The notes under the pieces are model-generated. The model was given only the letters and a program-made list of their open reading frames with translations. It made no database searches and was not told where the DNA came from. Made by a program: the position numbers and the translations under genes. This document shows, one piece after another, positions 7,012-11,541 of a stretch of DNA of 11,541 nt. Position 1 is the first letter of the stretch. Each line of letters begins with the position of its first letter. The stretch spans positions 1 through 11,541 of the forward strand of contig CALWKP010000059.1 of assembly GCA_944381295.1 (NCBI GenBank). The letters are read 5' to 3'. This DNA comes from an uncultured Clostridia bacterium. Its GTDB lineage: Bacteria; Bacillota; Clostridia; Oscillospirales; Acutalibacteraceae.

Positions 7012-7340
7012 TGGGGTAATTATTGGGGCATTTCTGCCAACTTCCCGACAAGTGTGCAGGCTTAGCCTGCCGGGAGCTTGTTCTTGCTCTCTGCCGGACA
7101 TAAAAGTAATTTTTCCTACCTGACTCGTTGACGGGCCATCGTCAAGGTTTTGTCTTTCCCGTCCCCATACTATTGGGAGGGCAAAAGCATTATTTGCTTT
7201 TGCTCTCCTGATTGCTAATTCAGCAGGATCCGGCGGGTTTGTCAACGACGGCGCAAGCCGTTCATTTTATCGTTGACAAGGATGCCGGGTTCTGCTACTT
7301 TTCTAATCCAAAGTATTCCTGTCAGTCAGACTCGCAGAGA
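7012..7340. other. Structured leader/intergenic element upstream of moaA
   Basis: The moeA-moaA gap is packed with inverted repeats. 7222-7296: three stacked stems (AGCAG/CTGCT, CCGGC/GCCGG, TTGTCAACGA/TCGTTGACAA) capped by CGGC-GCAA-GCCG. 7176-7208: a 13-bp stem centred on GCAAAAGC/GCTTTTGC. 7128-7145: TTGACG/CGTCAA. 7043-7075: TCCCG/CGGGA enclosing GCAGGC-TTA-GCCTGC. 7023-7040: a short stem TTGG/CCAA. It ends next to the moaA Shine-Dalgarno. It may be a cis-regulatory RNA (a Moco-responsive leader would fit the position) or a dispersed or mobile-element remnant. The one G-T pair, in the 7176-7208 stem, pairs on the plus strand only, which mildly favours the latter. I see no terminator U tract and no good promoter. 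Confidence 0.55.
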
Positions 7341-8549
7341 TTAACCTGCGCAATAACACGTTACTAAGGTTCCGGCAGGGATGACATCCCTGCTTGGCGG
7401 GATTTCTGCAATCCAAGTACATCCCAGTAACGGTGAAACCGATCCATGCCCTTTCCCTTTGGTTTCTTCAAACAATACGAAACCTTTTTCTATTTTTGCC
7501 CTTCCACAGAGAAATCGCGTCTGTTCACACGGCTTTACGTCCTGCTGCAAACGCATCTGTGTCTGTTGGGGCAAAATCTCCCGTTTTCCGCAAAGTTTAT
7601 TCAGATAGGGAAGTCCTGCATACAGCAGCCCTACTGCTGCTGCACAGGGGTTCCCCGAAAAACAAAACACTGGTTTTCCCCCTATTTGTCCTGCAAGCAT
7701 GGCACCTCCCGGACGGCACCGCAGTTTCCGAAACAAAATCTCTCCCCCGCAGGCAACCAGCGCTTCTGCTGTCACGTCATATTTTCCCGCAGATACTCCC
7801 CCTGTTGTAATGACGATATCCGCATCCCGAAGCCCATCCTGAACCCTTTCCGCAATTTTTTCCGTACGATCCTCCGTGATCCCTCCATTTTTGGGGATTA
7901 CTCCCTGCCGCTTCAGCAATCCCGCCAACAAATACAGATTGGAATCGTATATTTTTCCTGCTGATAGTAATTTACCAGGCGTCATAAGTTCTGGGCCTGT
8001 ACTGATGATGACTGCACTCGGCTGTCGGTATACCCGCAGCGACGAAATCCCCTGTGCTGCTGCTAACGCGACATGCGCAGAAGTGAGAATGTCCCCGCGT
8101 TGAATCAACGGTTTTCCTACTGCGATATCTTCCCCTGCCGGAATGATATTCCCCGCTGCCACTGGAACAGAAAACAACAGTGCCTCACCGTCCATTTGCA
8201 CATTTTCCCACTTGACTACGGTATCTGCTCCCAATGGAATCGGTGCGCCTGTCATGATCCGTACCGCTGTGCCATCCGCCACCCGGAATCCAGCTTCTCC
8301 TGCTGCAATTTCTCCCCGAACAGGCAGTCGTACCGGAGATTGCCGGCTTGCTGCCATGGTATCACTGCTCGAAAACGCATACCCGTCATAAGGGCTGCGC
8401 GAAAATGGCGGACAAGGGATTTCCGCCCGGATCTCTTCTGCCGACACCCTCCCATAAGCGTCCCACAATCCAACGGTCTCTTCCTCTACTATTCCCGGCA
8501 ACGATGCCAACAGTTGTCTTCCTTCTTCCGGCAGCAGGTCTGTTTTCAC
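7341..8549 (-). CDS. moeA: Molybdopterin molybdenumtransferase MoeA
   Basis: Inserts molybdenum from molybdate into adenylated molybdopterin to form Moco; cytoplasmic and usually dimeric. Its 402 residues are the normal length. Domain order by eye: N-terminal linker; PPFSRSPYDGYA with Asp55 (48-58); RGEIAAGE; VRIMTGAPIPLGADTVV with Thr100; the MoCF domain with VIISTGPEL, IVITTGGVSAGKYDV (Asp258) and VFCFSGNP (299-301); and a C-terminal barrel domain. Asp55 and Thr100 match residues known in E. coli MoeA. The start is GTG 8549, with AGGGGG nearby and no alternative between it and the modC stop 10 bp upstream. It directly follows the molybdate importer, so substrate uptake and use are co-expressed. 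A separate MoeA-like gene is also present downstream. Confidence 0.95.
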   Translation of the reverse strand: MKTDLLPEEGRQLLASLPGIVEEETVGLWDAYGRVSAEEIRAEIPCPPFSRSPYDGYAFSSSDTMAASRQSPVRLPVRGEIAAGEAGFRVADGTAVRIMTGAPIPLGADTVVKWENVQMDGEALLFSVPVAAGNIIPAGEDIAVGKPLIQRGDILTSAHVALAAAQGISSLRVYRQPSAVIISTGPELMTPGKLLSAGKIYDSNLYLLAGLLKRQGVIPKNGGITEDRTEKIAERVQDGLRDADIVITTGGVSAGKYDVTAEALVACGGEILFRKLRCRPGGAMLAGQIGGKPVFCFSGNPCAAAVGLLYAGLPYLNKLCGKREILPQQTQMRLQQDVKPCEQTRFLCGRAKIEKGFVLFEETKGKGHGSVSPLLGCTWIAEIPPSRDVIPAGTLVTCYCAG

Positions 8550-8559
8550 GCTTTTCCCC

Positions 8560-9594
8560 CTATTCTTTCAACAGCATAATACTTTCCTGTGGAATCTTTA
8601 AGCACCATAACGTTTTGTCTTTCCAATTATTCCACGTTTCCTTTTGCATTTCCACCCGGATCTGTTCGCGCCCTCCTTCCGGAAGAAACATGACCACGAT
8701 CGAAAAAACATCCTCCACTACCCGCATGACACGGCATAAAATCGTATTTTCTCCTGGCACATCCGTCAGCTCGATAAAATGTGCCCTCACCCCGATACTG
8801 CTCACCGTATCTTCCACTGGTTTTGACAGAGTGAGCTCTACATTCCACTCCTGTGCATAAACGCTGTATTCTCCTGTTTTTTTTACATTGGAAAAATATT
8901 TGCATCCTGAGATCATACATGCCGATTTTGTCTGCGGATTGTCAAACAGTTCTTTTACTCTGTATTTCCCTTCTGATTTTCCCTGCGTCAAAATACATAC
9001 ACTATCACACAGCCGGTAAACTTCATCCCGGCTATGCGAGACAAACACAGTTTCCCCAGAAAATTCTTTCAAAATATCTGCGATTCCAAATTCTACCTGC
9101 CATTTCAGATAGCTGTCTAACGCGGAAAACGGTTCATCCAAAAGCAGCAGCTTCGGTTCATTTACCAGAATCCGCGCCAAGGCGGTCCGCTGCTGCTGTC
9201 CGCCCGAAAGTTCCGACGGACGATGGTCCTCCAGCCCTTCCAGATGCATTTTCCGGATCATTTCCCGCACCCTGCCGCGCTGTTTTTTTCCCGCCCCTGC
9301 GGCAATATTTTGTTCCACTGTCATATTCGGAAAAAGCGCATACTGCTGAAACAGGTATCCTACCCGGCGCTTTTGCGGGCTCAAATTTTTCCTTTCCTTC
9401 GAATCAAACAGCACCTCTCCATCCAGCACGATCCTGCCTTCATCCGGAGTTTCTATTCCCGCAATACATTTTAGGGTCATGCTTTTCCCGCATCCCGACG
9501 CCCCAAGCAAAGCCACGATTTCCTTTTCTGCCACAAATTCTACATCCAGCAAAAAATCTCCTGTTTTCTTTTTCAGCGATACTTCAAGTGGCAT
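8560..9594 (-). CDS. modC: Molybdate ABC transporter ATP-binding protein ModC
   Basis: ATPase of the ModABC molybdate (possibly also tungstate) importer, on the cytoplasmic face of the membrane. It has 344 residues: Walker A GASGCGKS (31-38), Q-loop FQQYALFP (82-89), signature LSGGQQQR (129-136), Walker B LLLLDE (149-154), D-loop SALD and switch His187. The C-terminal 120 residues or so look like a MOP/TOBE-type oxyanion-binding domain (VRAHFIELTD...ILCRVMRVVEDVFSIVV), which in ModC relatives can sense molybdate and slow transport. The start is ATG 9594 with GGAGGAGG upstream. An in-frame ATG 39 bp further up would place this SD inside the gene. It overlaps modB by 11 bp. Confidence 0.95.
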   Translation of the reverse strand: MPLEVSLKKKTGDFLLDVEFVAEKEIVALLGASGCGKSMTLKCIAGIETPDEGRIVLDGEVLFDSKERKNLSPQKRRVGYLFQQYALFPNMTVEQNIAAGAGKKQRGRVREMIRKMHLEGLEDHRPSELSGGQQQRTALARILVNEPKLLLLDEPFSALDSYLKWQVEFGIADILKEFSGETVFVSHSRDEVYRLCDSVCILTQGKSEGKYRVKELFDNPQTKSACMISGCKYFSNVKKTGEYSVYAQEWNVELTLSKPVEDTVSSIGVRAHFIELTDVPGENTILCRVMRVVEDVFSIVVMFLPEGGREQIRVEMQKETWNNWKDKTLWCLKIPQESIMLLKE

Positions 9595-10282
9595 GCTGCC
9601 TCCTCCTTGCATCCTTCTTTTGCCCGGAAGCACGGCGCTTTTCCAGCAGGTTCACGGCGACCATCACCACAAACGATATCGCTATATTAATAGCTACCCA
9701 GATATAACAAAGCTCATCGTTCCCTTCCCGGTAAAGCTGATATACCGTGGTTGAAATCGTTGCAGTCCTGCCCGCGGTATACCCGCAAACCATGCTGGTT
9801 GCTCCATATTCTCCCAGTGCCCGCGCAAAGGACAGAACGGTTCCCGCAAGCAGGCCGTCTTTGCAGTTCGGCATCATGACCCGCCAGAAGATCCAGGTAT
9901 TTGACCGTCCAAGCGTTTGTCCCGCATACCACAGGGTCTGGTCAAATGCTTCAAAGGACCCCCGTACTGTCCGATACATCAGAGGAAATGTCACCACCAC
10001 CGTTGCAAACACGCCTGCATACCAGACCATGACAAGTTTATTGCCTGTAAGCATCAGCCAAAACGATCCCAATGGACCCATTGGACCGATGAATTTTAAC
10101 AGAAAAAATCCGATTACTGTTGGCGGCAAGACCAGCGGCAATGTCAGTACAACATCCAGGACCCCTTTCATCACCCGCGGTAGTTTTGCGATATAATAGG
10201 CGGCCAGGATGCCCAGAAAAAAAATGAAAATGGTAGACAGAAAAGCTATTCTCAATGAATTCAGCAGTGGGAACCAATCCAT
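9584..10282 (-). CDS. modB: Molybdate ABC transporter permease ModB
   Basis: Membrane channel subunit of the molybdate importer. Its 232 residues carry about five hydrophobic segments, starting with LRIAFLSTIFIFFLGILAAY near the N-terminus. VVLTLPLVLPPTVIGFFLL and the cytoplasmic EAA-type loop (WRVMMPNCKDGLLAGTVLSFARALGEYGAT), which docks on ModC, follow. The TLPLVLPPTVxG block is diagnostic for ModB. The start is ATG 10282, preceded by AAGGGGGAG. The frame is open for another 59 codons upstream, but those codons read through the cloverleaf repeat and are not ModB-like. It is separated from modA by 225 bp, unusual for this pair, and overlaps modC. Confidence 0.95.
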   Translation of the reverse strand: MDWFPLLNSLRIAFLSTIFIFFLGILAAYYIAKLPRVMKGVLDVVLTLPLVLPPTVIGFFLLKFIGPMGPLGSFWLMLTGNKLVMVWYAGVFATVVVTFPLMYRTVRGSFEAFDQTLWYAGQTLGRSNTWIFWRVMMPNCKDGLLAGTVLSFARALGEYGATSMVCGYTAGRTATISTTVYQLYREGNDELCYIWVAINIAISFVVMVAVNLLEKRRASGQKKDARRRQHAT

Positions 10283-10334
10283 TGTTCTCCCCCTTTCTGG
10301 TGTTGGGCAGAAAAAGATCTTGCGGAAAACTTCC

Positions 10335-10436
10335 GGCCCCGGCCCCAAAACAAGGTGCGGTCCCGCAGGGCCGCGCCTTCCATCCGCGTTGCGGATGGCT
10401 TGGAACCTTTGGTTCCAAGGTTTTGGGGCCGGGGCC
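10335..10436. repeat. 102-bp perfect cloverleaf (four-way) inverted repeat between modA and modB
   Basis: Outer arms GGCCCCGGCCCCAAAAC (10335-10351) and GTTTTGGGGCCGGGGCC (10420-10436) are exactly complementary over 17 bp. Between them, back to back with no spare base, sit three hairpins. 10352-10379 has a 12-bp stem starting AAGG and ending CCTT, with two G-T pairs when read on the plus strand. 10380-10398 is CCATCCGC/GCGGATGG with loop GTT. 10399-10419 is CTTGGAACC/GGTTCCAAG with loop TTT. TCC occurs immediately on both sides, a possible 3-bp target duplication. The form suggests a non-coding intergenic repeat or miniature transposon. The G-T pairs suggest its RNA form reads opposite to the operon. 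Confidence 0.85.
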
Positions 10437-10507
10437 TCCTGCGCAGTGCAGTCATCCACCGCGCTGGAAAATTTGCACCCTATTGCGCCGAAATCCTATT
10501 TCCAGGT

Positions 10508-11329
10508 TTATTCGGGAATCGCAAAGCCTACACTTTCAAATACCTTTGTACAATCTTCGGTTTTGAGATATTCCAAAAATGCCGCAGCCTCTTCCGGATG
10601 TTTTGATGTTTTCATGACGGCCGCCGGATAAACCACATCATCATGGCTTCCTTCCGGTGCCGTACACACCGCTTCTAATCCCGCGGAATAGGCATCTGTT
10701 CCATAAACAACGCCGCAATCTACCGCTGCTTGTTCCACCTGTGTGGTAACTTCTTTGACATTCGTGGCAAACGTAATTTTCGGCTGGATCTCCTCCCATA
10801 CGCCAAGGGTCGTAAAAATTTGCTCTGCATATTGTCCTACCGGCACATCAGAATTTCCTAACGCGATCATCTCCACTTTATCGGTCGCCACATCGTCAAA
10901 CGATTCGATTCCTTTTGGATTTCCTTCCGGAACGGTGAGGACACAAATATTCTGCACCAGATTACATCGGGTACTTCCATCAACAAAGTCGAGACCCTCT
11001 GTGTTGACCTCAGGGCTTGCTTCCTGATCGAGCTGATCCATCTGAAGCTGTCCCGCAGAGATAAAGATATCGCAGTCCGCGCCTTCCTGGATCTGTGTTT
11101 TCAACGTTCCGGAAGAATCATAGTTACATTGCAGCGTCACGTTAGGGGCAACTTCCTGATACATTTCCGCGATCTGGTCAATTGTTTCCGTCATAGATGC
11201 CGCGGCAAATACAATTAATTCCACTTTTTCTCCCGCAGTTTCGGCGGTTTCTGAGGTTTGCGCGGCGCATCCTGCTGAGGACACCATCAAAAATGCTGCC
11301 AGAAGGAATGCCATCATTTTTTTGTACAT
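10508..11329 (-). CDS. modA: Molybdate ABC transporter substrate-binding lipoprotein ModA
   Basis: Extracellular molybdate-binding lipoprotein that feeds ModB/ModC. It has 273 residues: a signal peptide (MYKKMMAFLLAAFLMVSSAG) with lipidation Cys21, then the ModA fold with VFAAASMTETIDQIAE, NYDSSGTLKTQIQEGADCDIFISA, NSDVPVGQYAEQIF, VVYGTDAYSAGL and a C-terminal AAAFLEYLKT segment. The two serine regions (AAAS and DSSGT) are the usual oxyanion contacts. I chose ATG 11329 because GGAG lies seven bases upstream of it; the ATG at 11335 is almost fused to the SD. It is the first gene of the operon, behind its own promoter. Tungstate specificity cannot be excluded. Confidence 0.94.
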   Translation of the reverse strand: MYKKMMAFLLAAFLMVSSAGCAAQTSETAETAGEKVELIVFAAASMTETIDQIAEMYQEVAPNVTLQCNYDSSGTLKTQIQEGADCDIFISAGQLQMDQLDQEASPEVNTEGLDFVDGSTRCNLVQNICVLTVPEGNPKGIESFDDVATDKVEMIALGNSDVPVGQYAEQIFTTLGVWEEIQPKITFATNVKEVTTQVEQAAVDCGVVYGTDAYSAGLEAVCTAPEGSHDDVVYPAAVMKTSKHPEEAAAFLEYLKTEDCTKVFESVGFAIPE

Positions 11330-11346
11330 AATCATTCTCCTTTATC

Positions 11347-11375
11347 TTGGAATTCAGGAGAAAATCCGTTATAAT
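11347..11375 (+). promoter_or_regulatory. Candidate divergent promoter sharing the modA -10 region
   Basis: On the plus strand TTGGAA (11347-11352) and a consensus TATAAT (11370-11375) are 17 bp apart, a better match than the modA promoter on the other strand. No protein gene follows it in the window. A short transcript could end at the hairpin at 11414-11451. The symmetric -10 may partly reflect the palindrome itself. Confidence 0.35.
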
Positions 11376-11379
11376 GGAT
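11364..11379. promoter_or_regulatory. Near-perfect 16-bp palindrome over the modA -10 box (possible operator)
   Basis: ATCCGTTATAATGGAT is an inverted repeat with only one non-complementary pair (ATCC-N-TTATAA-N-GGAT). It covers the -10, where a bound repressor would block transcription. It has some likeness to the CGTTATA half of E. coli ModE sites, but spacing and symmetry differ, so the regulator is unknown. Confidence 0.4.
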
Positions 11380-11396
11380 CTGAGGAAGCCATACAA
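11368..11396 (-). promoter_or_regulatory. Candidate promoter of the mod-moe-moa operon
   Basis: On the minus strand TTGTAT (11396-11391) and TATAAC (11373-11368) are separated by 17 bp, about 40 bp before the modA start. The -10 is close to consensus and the -35 is weak, which suits regulated expression. It lies just downstream of a terminator, as expected for an operon start. Confidence 0.55.
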
Positions 11397-11413
11397 CGGC
11401 TCTCCCAATCAGG

Positions 11414-11455
11414 AAATGGCTGCGGACTTTTGACGGGGTGCGCGGCCATTTTCTT
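11414..11455 (+). terminator. Hairpin with U-rich tail, possible terminator of a short plus-strand RNA
   Basis: AAATGGCTGCG (11414-11424) pairs with CGCGGCCATTT (11441-11451) over 11 bp. The single imperfect pair is G-U only on the plus strand. The 3' arm runs into TTTTCTT. The U tract is short and the 16-nt loop is large, so it is only a moderate terminator. It could instead be a protein-binding inverted repeat upstream of the modA -35. Confidence 0.35.
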
Positions 11456-11476
11456 GTACAGTAAAGAACGGGAAAC

Positions 11477-11508
11477 AAAAAAGCCTGTTTTGATTTCTCA
11501 AAACAGGC
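11477..11508 (-). terminator. Rho-independent terminator of the off-window upstream gene
   Basis: On the minus strand GCCTGTTTTGA and TCAAAACAGGC form an 11-bp perfect stem with a GAAA loop, followed directly by six Ts (plus-strand As 11477-11482). It should end transcription of a minus-strand gene lying beyond 11541 and so insulates the modA operon. Confidence 0.9.
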
Positions 11509-11541
11509 CGCAATTATCCAGACCGCTTACAGGTTCCGGAA

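Noticed and set aside
7000..7245. 82-codon N-terminal extension of MoaA
   Set aside because: MoaA proteins normally begin shortly before the RIS-T-DLCNxRC block, and ATG 6999 has a strong AGGAGG; the extension is the folded leader.
8853..9707. Plus-strand open frame of 284 codons opposite modC
   Set aside because: Its composition is typical of an antisense shadow; modC on the other strand has every ABC ATPase motif.
10283..10459. 59-codon N-terminal extension of ModB
   Set aside because: It encodes the cloverleaf repeat, has no ModB similarity, and a strong SD precedes the ATG at 10282.
1..11541. CRISPR array, tRNA or rRNA genes, intact transposase or integrase
   Set aside because: No regularly spaced repeats, no tRNA or rRNA signatures and no mobile-element enzyme motifs were seen on either strand.

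Overview
The window looks like the chromosome of a low-to-moderate GC Bacillota, most likely class Clostridia. The evidence is strong AGGAGG-type ribosome binding sites, a U-tract terminator, a lipoprotein-type ModA and clostridial-style molybdenum cofactor (Moco) proteins. I cannot name the family or species. Every convincing protein gene lies on the minus strand, so transcription runs from high to low coordinates.

Layout in transcription order. Positions 11541-11336 hold the terminator of an off-window upstream gene and the control region of modA. That region has a promoter whose -10 sits inside a 16-bp near-palindrome, and possibly a divergent promoter reading the other way. Next come modA, modB and modC (molybdate ABC importer), then moeA, moaA, moaC, a MOSC-domain protein, a MoeA-like molybdopterin-binding protein, mogA/moaB and mobB (3091). 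Most junctions from modB to mobB overlap or are about 10 bp apart, so this reads as one molybdate-uptake and Moco-assembly operon. Two junctions are exceptions and both contain strongly folded DNA: modA-modB (a 102-bp perfect cloverleaf) and moeA-moaA (about 340 bp with several hairpins).

Together the genes bring in molybdate (ModABC), convert GTP to cyclic pyranopterin monophosphate (MoaA, MoaC), adenylate molybdopterin and insert Mo (MogA/MoaB-type protein, MoeA), and support later nucleotide attachment or enzyme loading (MobB, and possibly the MOSC and MoeA-like proteins). Molybdopterin synthase (MoaD/MoaE), MoeB and MobA are not in the window.

Downstream of the operon lies about 1.2 kb of AT-rich DNA (1890-3090) with no gene I can support. 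It holds a 16-bp inverted repeat and a GC hairpin that resembles the right end of an IS200/IS605-type element. Beyond it is the severed C-terminal end of a GH2 beta-mannosidase gene (1284-1889). Nineteen bases later comes a clean beta-mannosidase gene that runs off the window at position 1.

No CRISPR array, rRNA, tRNA or intact transposase gene was seen. The most unusual items are the cloverleaf between modA and modB, the structured moaA leader, and the possible divergent promoter plus small RNA in front of modA.
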